Assembly: GCA_937625935.1 (NCBI GenBank)
Contig: OW569361.1
Span: 310,001-374,000 of the forward strand
From: Tetramitus jugosus
Lineage: Eukaryota; Heterolobosea; Eutetramitea; Acrasida; Vahlkampfiidae
Direction: 5' to 3'
DNA: 64,000 nt
A model generated the notes under the pieces. That model was not told the origin of the DNA. It made no database searches and was given only the letters and a program-made list of their open reading frames with translations. Shown here in pieces: positions 50,626 through 58,659 of this stretch. Numbering within the stretch: position 1 is the first letter of the stretch; every line of letters begins with the position of its first letter. A program made the position numbers and the translations under genes.

Positions 50626-53163
50626 TTATTTTCGCTTGTAGAAGTACATGTAACCCATGTCGAATGGTGGATCTTCTGACTTTGCAACCTTGGAATCATT
50701 AAACAATACCCAGTGACTCTCATCTCCCACTGTCTTCTTAATGTGAGCTACATAGTGACCGCAATTGGTTGATGTTCCAATGTGACTCACAAATGCAAAG
50801 AGCTCATACTTTCCACTGCCGTCCGTGTAAGCTGGTTCTGCGGCTTGTGTCGTTGCTGAACTTTGGCCCCCAGTTGGTTGGGTCTCTGCGGCGAGCAGAG
50901 CTGGAATTTCATCCATATGACTAAACACCCAGTCGATTGCTCTCTCAACATTGTTGTCTGTGTTTTTCAGGGCGAGTATGGCGTGATCACGCTCAATACC
51001 CATTCCAGTTATCATGTCCACAAGATCTTCGTTCACAGTTGGGGTACTGGTGCTGCTTTCTCCCTTTGGCTGCTCAAGTGGTGTATCGATGTCAGCATCA
51101 GTGCTATGTTCAAAGATCCAATTCATTGCTGGTTCAACACCTGCGTTGTTCGTGTTGATTGCTGCCTTTTGAGCATGTAGTTCAGAGAAACCCATATCAA
51201 CAATTGCAGACACAATACTTTGATCAAAAGTAGGCAACTGGGAGGTTTGTGTTTCTTCAACCACCTCCTTTTCTTGTGGGAGCTCAACTTCATTAGGTTG
51301 CAGTCCGTGACCTCTTAGGTGACTAATATCGATTTCTTGAGGCTCTTCGACAAATACATCGAGCTTCTTGAGTGCCCATCCATCTAGGATGAATCTTCTT
51401 ACTTGAACAACCAGATAGTCTGGGAATGTTGCAAGCTTGTTGGTTTGTATACCAGTTGTTCTGCGCTTAAGAGCAGAGCTATAGAAGCCACTAATCGCTT
51501 CTGCTTGACCAAGAGCATCAACACAGGACTTCATCAATACCTTTGGACGCACAACAGGTTCCTTTTCCTCATTTTTCAGAGAACGCTCGTTAATGTTACT
51601 CGCATTATCCTTCTTTTCTGCTCTTTCTTTCTCTTCTCTTTGCTTTTCTCGGAGCTTATATTGTTCGTATTCGTCCTTGTTGATCGCTTGCTCGAGAGGC
51701 ACCGGTACAGATAGAATATTATCGCTATTGTATATGTACTGAACTTGGTGTGATTCTGAGCATTCTGTTCTTTGCTCAGTCTTAAACTTGAACAAGTTTG
51801 TTGGATCAAAGAGTGCTTTGACATTTGGGTTTGTCAATTGATTTCTTTCATACAAGCTCATCAAGTGTTGATAGAATTCCATAGCATCCTGCTGTCTCAT
51901 GGTACTGAATTCAGGATGACTCTTACCAATTGTTTGCTTGAAGCTCTTGGGTCCAACACCTTCTTGATATCTGCTATTCTCATCTCCATCCTTTGCTTCG
52001 ATTGGATGGGAGTATTCACCAGACAACAAACCATAAGCAAGCTTTCTCGTTTGAAGCTCAACACTATCGATTGGTGTATCCGTTTCGGCATAGATGCTCA
52101 TATCAGCATCAAAGAATCGCTTCTTAAACTCTTGAATGGAGAACAGTGATTGCATGACTGATGCCAAGTAGCAACTATTTCCAAGATTTCTAAGACCAGT
52201 GAAGTCAGGTCCAAAGAGTGGCTGCAAAATTTTATCACTCTCTTGAATTCTGGAGAAATCAAAGCTCAAATTTTGATCCAACTCTAGCTCGGCCATTGTT
52301 TTCTCAGTCTTTTTCATTTCCAACACATTGATTCCAAAATAGTTCATATGATCGATCAAGTTCTCATCAATGACCATATCATCCTCAGGATAAGAGTAAA
52401 CATCAGCCTTCTCACCGCCACTCTCAATCGTTCCCAATTTGACAACTAATGGATGCTTCGTATTCTGATAATGCTCTACACCATGATTATTACCACCTGT
52501 TCCATCCCAAAACTTTCTACCACATGAAATTTCACCACAAGACAAGCAAAGCCACAAGTTTTCAGTCTTATCACAGTGCTGGCACTTCCATCCATGTGGA
52601 GGGATTTTGACATCTCCGACTTGGACCAAGTCTTTGGCGTGTGGTGATGGCTTTGCAGGCGCAGCTTCCCATGCATTCAAATCTTCCTTTCTTTCTACTG
52701 ATTCTGATTTCATAATTGCATCGACAGCCATTTTGACCTTCTCTGGAATGTCATTGTTGGGCAATGGAATCACCTTGTTGATTGGATCGAGACACACGAG
52801 TGACAACAATTGTTCATATTCTACATTTTGGTTTGGATCAGAGTCCTTGTATGCAGGGAAACCACCGTCTACACCAATAGCAACTTTTGTTGGTGCGTTT
52901 TCTTTGTTTGATGCCTCAGCACTCACTGGTTTCTGCTTCTTGATTTGCTTAATGTTCAAAAAGATGTTGTTTCCAGTCTTTTGATGATACATTTTAGTGA
53001 AACGAGAGCCAAAGGCCAAAAACGTATTCAAACAAATGTTGAGACCATGCTCAGACTTTGGTGTATCGAATGATAGGACACACTCATCCTTGTACACTTT
53101 GGATTGAGCTGTTGGTATGTTGATCTTGGAAAAGTTCCACTTAATATCTGAAATGTCTGACAT
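50626..53163 (-). CDS. USP5: Ubiquitin carboxyl-terminal hydrolase 5/13 (isopeptidase T)
   Basis: 845 residues. Domain order is that of USP5: a variant N-terminal zinc finger region, ZnF-UBP (WKCQHCDKTENLWLCLSCGE and the following GGNNHGVEHYQNTKHPLVVK), the USP Cys box GLRNLGNSCYLASVMQSLF, two UBA domains inserted in the catalytic domain (IVSAIVDMGFSELHAQKAAI and LVDMITGMGIERDHAILALK) and the His box FAFVSHIGTSTNCGHYVAHI. USP5 disassembles free, unanchored polyubiquitin chains and recycles ubiquitin. All catalytic residues appear intact. It is the upstream neighbour, on the same strand, of the Cdc34-like E2 gene, 381 bp apart. Confidence 0.94.
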   Translation of the reverse strand: MSDISDIKWNFSKINIPTAQSKVYKDECVLSFDTPKSEHGLNICLNTFLAFGSRFTKMYHQKTGNNIFLNIKQIKKQKPVSAEASNKENAPTKVAIGVDGGFPAYKDSDPNQNVEYEQLLSLVCLDPINKVIPLPNNDIPEKVKMAVDAIMKSESVERKEDLNAWEAAPAKPSPHAKDLVQVGDVKIPPHGWKCQHCDKTENLWLCLSCGEISCGRKFWDGTGGNNHGVEHYQNTKHPLVVKLGTIESGGEKADVYSYPEDDMVIDENLIDHMNYFGINVLEMKKTEKTMAELELDQNLSFDFSRIQESDKILQPLFGPDFTGLRNLGNSCYLASVMQSLFSIQEFKKRFFDADMSIYAETDTPIDSVELQTRKLAYGLLSGEYSHPIEAKDGDENSRYQEGVGPKSFKQTIGKSHPEFSTMRQQDAMEFYQHLMSLYERNQLTNPNVKALFDPTNLFKFKTEQRTECSESHQVQYIYNSDNILSVPVPLEQAINKDEYEQYKLREKQREEKERAEKKDNASNINERSLKNEEKEPVVRPKVLMKSCVDALGQAEAISGFYSSALKRRTTGIQTNKLATFPDYLVVQVRRFILDGWALKKLDVFVEEPQEIDISHLRGHGLQPNEVELPQEKEVVEETQTSQLPTFDQSIVSAIVDMGFSELHAQKAAINTNNAGVEPAMNWIFEHSTDADIDTPLEQPKGESSTSTPTVNEDLVDMITGMGIERDHAILALKNTDNNVERAIDWVFSHMDEIPALLAAETQPTGGQSSATTQAAEPAYTDGSGKYELFAFVSHIGTSTNCGHYVAHIKKTVGDESHWVLFNDSKVAKSEDPPFDMGYMYFYKRK

Positions 53164-53426
53164 GAATTCTTCAAGATGCTGATGTGATTATTGATGATGG
53201 TTTGTTTCTTTGTGTTGGGCGACAGCAAACAGAACACGAAGAAGATCTTTCTCTGTTCGAAGTTGTAAGCCTCACAGGAATATTTTATTTTTGGGTGTTG
53301 TCATATTTTCGCCGATTCTGTTTGCCGCCAAAAAAATTGAGGAAAAACTCTTTCTCGAACCAACAACAACATTCTTCGTGATTTGGATCAAGTCCCCCAT
53401 TTGACAAACAACAACGACAACGACAA

Positions 53427-55376
53427 ATGAATCCAGATCAACAACGATTCTTGGATATTGATGATGATATCTTTGACCTGCAAAGTCACAATCTCTCTGC
53501 GCAAGAAGAGAATGAGCAACACGAAGCGTCTCACAAGGACAAGAAAACAGGTCGAACAAAACAAGACTATTATTCCGTTTTGATGCTCAACACAGAAAAC
53601 AGAGACCATATTACGGTAGAAGATGTGACTCAAGCGTATCGTGCACTGTCAAAAAAGTTTCATCCTGATCGAGCAGTGCATTCTGCAAGGCAGAGAGGCA
53701 TTATTACAACAGAGACTCAAGCAGAACACTTGAGACAACAGTACGAATTGAAACAGCAATTGTTGAATGAGGCATATTCTGTGTTGTCTGATCCTGTCAA
53801 GAAGGTTCAATATGATATTTTGGGACATGATTCGAATTTGAAGCTGCTGCCATACACTGATTTTGAGAGTGCTGCACAATACAAGCAATATATCCAAGAG
53901 GAGAAGAGATATCAACACAAGAGGAGACAAGAAATGTTGACCAATGGTAGAACACAGATGCAAATGTCAGTCGATGCACAGAGCATGTTCAATCCGAAAC
54001 GGTCCTCCTTCATCTTGAATCCAAGAAGAAAGATTAATGATCCACTGCTATTCATCTCTGGTTCCAATATTGTAAACTCGTTTACTACGCCAATATCGGA
54101 TCGAAGCATGTTGCGATTGTCCGGTTTTGCAAGCATGGATGACACTACAATGAAACCAAGTCACTCCATTAGTGCAGAGTATGTGAGAGCCATCGATCCT
54201 CAAAGAGAAGTCACCACTGCTTCATTGAACCTTACCTATAATTCAAAGGTGGGCAATCACATGTTTATTGCTTCTCCATCACTCAAGACAAAGTTGAGTG
54301 AGAGATCATCGTTGGGTGTCACATGGACTCACGTTCTGACTCCTTATTCCACAGTAATCAACATGCTCCATTTCGTAGGATTTAACATGTATTGCAAGTC
54401 TCAGTTGTTGAATGATAAGACCTTGAATGGAAAGTTTGTTTGGCAACAACAGAACACAAGTCAACACATGAGCCTTGAAGTATCTAAACAATTTGAGGAT
54501 TCTTCGCTGGCTGGAGAATTGAAGACGGGCGAGACATCTTCAATGTCCCTCCAGTTTTCAAAGGAGTTAACCGATGAGAGTGATGAATTCGGTCAGTATA
54601 CATTAAATGCTTCTGTGACAGCTTCTATGGAGTCACTAGAAGAAACAGATTTAGAAGCTAGTGTCAGCGTTGAAAAGACTTTGTCCAAGAGGAGCAGCGT
54701 TGGTTTTGGAGTTGATGTGAGTCAATCATCTGGTGTTGCTTTGAAACTTTCCTACACAAGGGAGAGACATCAATTTGATTTACCAGTTCAAATGACTGAC
54801 TTTTTCGATTATAGAGTCGCATTGTTATCTGTTATTGTACCTGTTACTACTTTCTTCTCAATCAGAAGATTCATCTACAATCCATTGCAGAGAAGATGGA
54901 AGAGACAAGCTCTCTATAGTCAATTGAAGCTTGACTATGAACAAACAAAGGCGGAACGTGAGAGAGCACAGGAAGCACGTGAGGATATGCTGCAAGGTTC
55001 GATGGAGAGTAAGCTGCGAGAAGGACAGATTGATGGTTTGATAATTATTAATGCTCAATACGGAATGAAGGTTGGCGAAGATAAGCAATTACTGGAACAA
55101 GTTGAAAAGTATCCTCCATTTATTGATGTCACCGATCAGCTTCAATTCCAAGTACGTGACTCAACATTGAAACTACCTGAATACTCGAAATCCAAGCTCG
55201 AGGGTTTCTTTAATCCATGTCCAAGCTCATCTGATGATCTGACTCTCGTCGTCACATATAGTTTCAGAGGTAAGAAGCATCGCGTTCAGATAGCGGATGA
55301 GGAGGAATTAGTAATCCCTCTCGAAGAGGATTTGATCGAGGGAGTCAATGATGATCAAGAAGGCGAATCCGAATAA
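53427..55376 (+). CDS. DNAJC11: DnaJ homolog subfamily C member 11, mitochondrial
   Basis: 649 residues. The J domain is at residues ~45-130, starting QDYYSVLMLNTENRDHITVE, with the HPD motif in LSKKFHPDRAV and a closing LLNEAYSVLSDPVKKVQYDI. The middle ~350 residues are rich in alternating beta-type strands (for example SSLGVTWTHVLTPYSTVI), as in the DNAJC11 barrel-like region. The C-terminal ~180 residues correspond to the DUF3395 domain: LKLDYEQTKAERERAQEARE, then IIINAQYGMKVGEDKQL and LPEYSKSKLEGFFNPCP. In animals DNAJC11 associates with the MICOS/SAM cristae-organising complexes. The start ATG is 53427. Confidence 0.9.
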   Translation: MNPDQQRFLDIDDDIFDLQSHNLSAQEENEQHEASHKDKKTGRTKQDYYSVLMLNTENRDHITVEDVTQAYRALSKKFHPDRAVHSARQRGIITTETQAEHLRQQYELKQQLLNEAYSVLSDPVKKVQYDILGHDSNLKLLPYTDFESAAQYKQYIQEEKRYQHKRRQEMLTNGRTQMQMSVDAQSMFNPKRSSFILNPRRKINDPLLFISGSNIVNSFTTPISDRSMLRLSGFASMDDTTMKPSHSISAEYVRAIDPQREVTTASLNLTYNSKVGNHMFIASPSLKTKLSERSSLGVTWTHVLTPYSTVINMLHFVGFNMYCKSQLLNDKTLNGKFVWQQQNTSQHMSLEVSKQFEDSSLAGELKTGETSSMSLQFSKELTDESDEFGQYTLNASVTASMESLEETDLEASVSVEKTLSKRSSVGFGVDVSQSSGVALKLSYTRERHQFDLPVQMTDFFDYRVALLSVIVPVTTFFSIRRFIYNPLQRRWKRQALYSQLKLDYEQTKAERERAQEAREDMLQGSMESKLREGQIDGLIIINAQYGMKVGEDKQLLEQVEKYPPFIDVTDQLQFQVRDSTLKLPEYSKSKLEGFFNPCPSSSDDLTLVVTYSFRGKKHRVQIADEEELVIPLEEDLIEGVNDDQEGESE

Positions 55377-55475
55377 ATTATTCGTTCAATCCTATGAAAA
55401 GGAGTGTCATAGAATCTGAATGTGATGGCAGCACACAAAAAGATTTGCTTGTACTTCGCATGTTTGTATCGTCTA

Positions 55476-56507
55476 TTAATTCGCTTGATTATAAATCTTC
55501 ATCCATGTCTCTCTCATCTTCTTCAGTTCGTTCATTTCTGATTCGAAGAACTTGCCACTGTTCGGTGTTTCATATTGACGATCGTCCCATGGCTTCACAT
55601 GTACAAAGTGAAGGACACTTACATCCTTCTCCAAATCGTACGCATGAGGATAGTGCATCACATGCAATTGATCCACATTGTATCGGAAATCCAATCGAAC
55701 AAACTCCTTTCCATAATAAGAGTTCAACAGTCCCTGGTCGGCCTTGTCATAACTCTTCAATTCACCTGATTTCAATCCTTTGATCAATCGAGTAAACACA
55801 GATGCACTCGGCTTCAATACCATGAGACCCGAGTTAAAGTGATCGCAGCAGTCCATGGCGGCGGCCAATTGAAAATCATTGGGATTTGCAGATGAAGAAA
55901 GCACATCAAACAAGTGATCAATATTGTGCAACACAATCATATCTGCATCCAAGAAGATCACAGTAGAGAACTGAATGAGTTCATATACTCTCAGTTTCGT
56001 AAACGTATCTGCCCATCGACTCTGAACCGCTTCTGTATAGGGAGAAGCAATGCTCTGAACCATGATCGGTTCACATACTTTGTCTTGTTTCATTTGTGAT
56101 TGAACCGTGGTGGACACCGATGGAGTAACCATACAATAGAGCAGAGCTTTGGACTGGACACGTCGTAAACTCTGAGAAAGCGCGCGAACACCCTTGAAAT
56201 AATTGTCATTGGTCATCATGGTCACATAGGCCACCGACTGACCTGGTGGCGACGCACGTTGTCGCTTATGATTTGTAGTTTTGGAGGATGAATCACCAGA
56301 GAGAGTGGCTGATCGATCATTCCATTGTTGCTGTTGAAAGAGAATGAGTGTCAATGTGAGAAATTGGAAGAGAATGAGAGCAATGAGGATGGTGATGACA
56401 ATTTTGGAGTTGCGACTGGTGGGCCACCACCACGTGGAAGGACTAAAGCTGTTGATGATGGGAGTGGAGGATGGAGAGGCATGTTGATCCCGGGTGAGTG
56501 GCAACAT
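55476..56507 (-). CDS. Glycosyltransferase family 8 type II membrane protein
   Basis: 343 residues. The N-terminus has a single hydrophobic anchor (IVITILIALILFQFLTLTLI) after a short cytoplasmic stretch, giving a Golgi type II topology. The catalytic domain is GT8: VAYVTMMTNDNYFKGVRALS opens the fold, FLDADMIVLHNIDHLF contains the DxD metal site, and HYPHAYDLEKDVSVLHFVHV with the KPWDDR ending supplies the later family motif. It is closest to the glycogenin/galactinol-synthase/PGSIP group, but the anchor suggests an endomembrane glycan substrate rather than glycogen. The donor sugar is unknown. It is the last protein gene before the tRNA/5S locus. Confidence 0.88.
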   Translation of the reverse strand: MLPLTRDQHASPSSTPIINSFSPSTWWWPTSRNSKIVITILIALILFQFLTLTLILFQQQQWNDRSATLSGDSSSKTTNHKRQRASPPGQSVAYVTMMTNDNYFKGVRALSQSLRRVQSKALLYCMVTPSVSTTVQSQMKQDKVCEPIMVQSIASPYTEAVQSRWADTFTKLRVYELIQFSTVIFLDADMIVLHNIDHLFDVLSSSANPNDFQLAAAMDCCDHFNSGLMVLKPSASVFTRLIKGLKSGELKSYDKADQGLLNSYYGKEFVRLDFRYNVDQLHVMHYPHAYDLEKDVSVLHFVHVKPWDDRQYETPNSGKFFESEMNELKKMRETWMKIYNQAN

Positions 56508-56554
56508 TGGATTCTTGAGGTGTTTTCTTTGGAGTTTTCTCCCTTGTCAGAAAG

Positions 56555-56559
56555 AAAAA
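56555..56559 (-). terminator. Pol III T-run after tRNA-Met
   Basis: A run of five T on the minus strand, five nucleotides beyond the 3' end of the tRNA, as expected of an RNA polymerase III terminator. Confidence 0.7.
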
Positions 56560-56564
56560 GAGAT

Positions 56565-56638
56565 TGCGGGTTGTGAGGATCGAACTCACGACCTTAGGAT
56601 TATGAGACCTACGCGACTACCAGCTGCGCCAAACCCGC
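56565..56638 (-). tRNA. tRNA-Met (CAT), elongator type
   Basis: The minus strand folds as a canonical tRNA of 74 nt including the discriminator base. The acceptor stem pairs GCGGGTT with AACCCGC; the D arm contains AGCTGGTAG. The anticodon loop CTCATAA sits on a TAGGT/TCCTA stem, with a T-T closing pair as in the human elongator tRNA-Met. The T arm is GTGAG-TTCGATC-CTCAC. No intron is present. The elongator rather than initiator identity is supported by the ordinary acceptor and the T-loop TTCGATC. No genomic CCA. Confidence 0.96.
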
Positions 56639-56706
56639 TTCTATTTTCATTTTCCTCAATTATTGACAGTTTTGTCCTAAAATCGGTTACACCCAGGGGC
56701 AAGCAC

Positions 56707-56710
56707 AAAA
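56707..56710 (-). terminator. Pol III T-run after 5S rRNA
   Basis: Four T on the minus strand at the 3' end of the 5S gene, directly after GTAGGC. Confidence 0.6.
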
Positions 56711-56829
56711 GCCTACATTACTGAGGGTTCTCGAGTAGTCTCCTATCTCAATACTAACTCAGCCAGATGGTGCTTAACTTCTCTATTCGAAATGGGAAGA
56801 GGTGGTTCCACCATTGTATGAACGTAGAC
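56709..56829 (-). rRNA. 5S ribosomal RNA
   Basis: A minus-strand gene of about 121 nt. Terminal helix I pairs GTCTAC at the 5' end with GTAGGC at the 3' end. Internal promoter-like and conserved segments are all recognisable: CATACAATGGTGGAA, the AGAAGTTAAGCACC block (box A region), GTTAGTATTGAGATAGGAGAC (box C region) and the 3' part CTACTCGAGAACCCTCAG. It is transcribed toward tRNA-Met, 70 bp between the two genes, and away from the retroelement remnants. It looks intact. The true copy number of 5S genes cannot be judged from one locus. Confidence 0.95.
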
Positions 56830-56864
56830 ATCAATGACATAAGTTGGATCGACTTACGCGCTGT

Positions 56865-57086
56865 TCCCTGGGAAATGACCAGAAGGATGTGTTGATGGAA
56901 GGAGCTGGTTGTGCACGGTCGCAAGAAGAGGGAAACAAAGTTAAAAGGCTGGTGAATGCAACGAAGAGGTCTTGCATCAAAAGGTTACATAAACTGCGGT
57001 TCTGAGCGACGACACGTCTCGCTGTAGTGTATAGAATAAAGGGGCAACAAATGTTGGTAGACAGTCATTATGTCCTTGTAATTTTT
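56865..57086 (+). mobile_element. 3' remnant of an older non-LTR retrotransposon
   Basis: Only the extreme C-terminal coding end and 3' tail remain. The conceptual frame from 56865 to the TGA at 57003 contains GNKVKRLVNATKRSCIKRLH, aligning with EKKIRRVIDSVKRSCIKALY of the next element. The 3' tails also match: TATAGAATAAAGGGGCAACAAATGTT here (AATAAA at 57035-57040) and a near-identical stretch at 58149-58173. No poly-A remains. The left boundary is not defined, but recognisable homology begins within 36 bp of the 5S gene's 5' end. It is diverged and clearly inactive. Confidence 0.75.
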
Positions 57087-57101
57087 GGCGCCGGTGTGCC
57101 C
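57087..57101 (+). repeat. 15-bp direct repeat, left copy (possible target-site duplication)
   Basis: GGCGCCGGTGTGCCC. It recurs at 58196-58210 with a single mismatch (T to C context: GGCGCCGGTCTGCCC), immediately after the poly-A of the second element. Either a target-site duplication or the 5' start of another element copy. Confidence 0.6.
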
Positions 57102-58195
57102 TTGGTTGGTGCGCCAAACTACTCCATGGCTGTGGTGTCACAATCACGACCGACAATTGTCACGAATGCGAGAGATGCAGCATTGGTTGGTGCCTTCCCA
57201 CCGGCGACGCAAGGCTCCTCCGAGGTAGTGGGATCTTTAAGAACCATCAGCTTTTTGATGAGGATGGTATCATGACTGTACCCTACAAAGAAGCGAAGTC
57301 AAAGTTTAAGATGGTTGGTATAGGACCAAAAAGGTACATGAGGATTCGTGCCTACATGGAGCTGCTTGGTAAACCATGCGATGAAAAGTGGATTGATCAA
57401 AGAGTTGCACGGCAAGAGATCTCAGTGATTGTCAGTGACAGGGAGATTGTTGAGAATAACATCAGGAAGGGTTTGACTGATCACTTCTCAACGGAAAGGA
57501 GTGGAAATATCTCAAAGCACGCGGAATGGTGGCTGGAAGCTGCATTGCAGCAAGACAAGGGGTGGAACAACTTTCTCAAATGCCCTTTTGGTCTGGAAAG
57601 AAGGGAAATGTGGTTCTATCACCAGGTGAGGAGTGGAACTCTCCATACAAGAACTGGTATTCGTATGCTGTATAATTCATCGATGGATGTCACTTGCACA
57701 CACTGTTGCGCGGCTCCAGAAACCATAGTTCATCTTCTTGTGGAATGCGAACCTGCAAGGGTAGCAAGAAGCAAGTTGGTTGAAGAGCTGAGGGAGAAAT
57801 TGAGCAAGCTGAGTTTGCCAGGCTCGATCAAGGTTCCCATATGGTTCGAGGATGTTTTATATGAAAGTGGAAAGATTCAACCACGAAATGTTAAGCGAAC
57901 TCCTGAAGGTACACTACAGGGACTGATGGGTAAGGAAGGAGACTTCCAGGAGGTGTTCCTAGACGAAATGAAGCTCTCCGGTAAGAAGAGAAGTGAAGCA
58001 GAGAAAAAGATCAGGAGAGTCATTGACTCAGTCAAAAGGTCGTGCATCAAGGCACTATACAAGATATATATCAACTCTGTCGCGCGGAGGAGTGAAACAC
58101 TGCTCGTCACCTAACGGTGCCGAGCGGAATCATGACTCATAGTAGAGTATAGAATAAAGTGGCAACAAACGTTGTATGGAAAAAAAAAAAAAAAA
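57102..58195 (+). mobile_element. 5'-truncated non-LTR (LINE-like) retrotransposon with poly-A tail
   Basis: About 1.1 kb. One frame stays open from the left direct repeat to the TAA at 58112-58114, ~337 codons with no start needed. It encodes only the C-terminal end of a reverse-transcriptase polyprotein. A zinc-knuckle-like motif CTHCCAAPETIVHLLVEC (C-x2-C-x8-H-x4-C) is typical of the region downstream of RT in non-LTR elements. Upstream, NCHECERC and WYHQ-like aromatic stretches are seen, but no YxDD catalytic motif. The tail has AATAAA (58153-58158) and a run of 16 A (58180-58195). 5' truncation is the usual outcome of target-primed reverse transcription. It cannot move by itself. Confidence 0.85.
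57272..58114 (+). pseudogene. C-terminal fragment of retrotransposon polyprotein
   Basis: The first ATG in the truncated element frame is at 57272, giving 280 residues starting MTVPYKEAKSKF, but this ATG is internal to the original polyprotein and the frame continues open upstream. The motif CTHCCAAPETIVHLLVEC near residue 142 is the post-RT zinc motif. The basic C-terminus ends in a helix RVIDSVKRSCIKALYKIYIN. No frameshift is seen over this length, so the insertion is younger than its left-hand neighbour. It is unlikely to be a host gene. Confidence 0.75.
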
Positions 58196-58210
58196 GGCGC
58201 CGGTCTGCCC
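58196..58210 (+). repeat. 15-bp direct repeat, right copy
   Basis: GGCGCCGGTCTGCCC directly abuts the poly-A run. It pairs with 57087-57101 (14 of 15 identical). Confidence 0.6.
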
Positions 58211-58320
58211 ATCATTTGTTGGCCCTAGACGCTGTTCGACGAATTGCGCTAATACTTGGTTTATGATAAAAGCAATAGACTCTTACGTTTAAGTCGCGTT
58301 GCTTATTTGTTCCGATTTAT

Positions 58321-58641
58321 TCAGAAAACATTCATGCTTTGTCTCAATCGCTCTTGAGCCGTATGGCAATACTCTTGCTTAAAAAAATTGTATCCTTCTG
58401 GCATCAATTCATTCATCTTGTTTTTGACATCTTCCACAGTCATAGTTCCCCTGCACTGTATGAGCGTAGACATTAAACATATTGTTTCACAGAGTTTGGC
58501 TTTCGCGAATTTGGCGTCTGGGGAAAACGTTCGGACATCTGATGCAGATATTCCGAACGTCGGGCAGCAGTTTAGTGACATCATTGTCATCGCTACGAAA
58601 AAAAGAGGAACCCAACCGTTCCCACAAACAACATCTCTCAT
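58321..58641 (-). CDS. Small secreted protein, unknown
   Basis: 106 residues from ATG 58641. The N-terminus has a hydrophobic signal-like segment (WVPLFFVAMTMMSLNCC). The mature chain is helical with cysteines in KLCETICLMSTLIQCRG and FKQEYCHTA (C-x3-C-x7-C then a later C), giving a possible saposin-like or four-helix disulfide fold, though this is a guess. No family recognised. The start lies 18 bp from the start of the divergent patatin-like gene, so both leaders must overlap. An upstream non-ATG extension was not used. Confidence 0.6.
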   Translation of the reverse strand: MRDVVCGNGWVPLFFVAMTMMSLNCCPTFGISASDVRTFSPDAKFAKAKLCETICLMSTLIQCRGTMTVEDVKNKMNELMPEGYNFFKQEYCHTAQERLRQSMNVF

Positions 58642-58659
58642 TTTTTGCAACAACAACAA
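58642..58659. promoter_or_regulatory. 18-bp gap between divergent start codons
   Basis: Only 18 bp (A/C-rich on the plus strand) separate the ATG of the small secreted gene from that of the patatin-like gene. Promoter elements or 5' leaders of each must lie inside the other's coding sequence, or one start is wrong. Confidence 0.5.

Noticed and set aside
57027-57275. 82-codon frame crossing the junction of the two elements
   Set aside because: It spans the older tail, the direct repeat and the younger element in a frame other than the polyprotein frame; no coding features.
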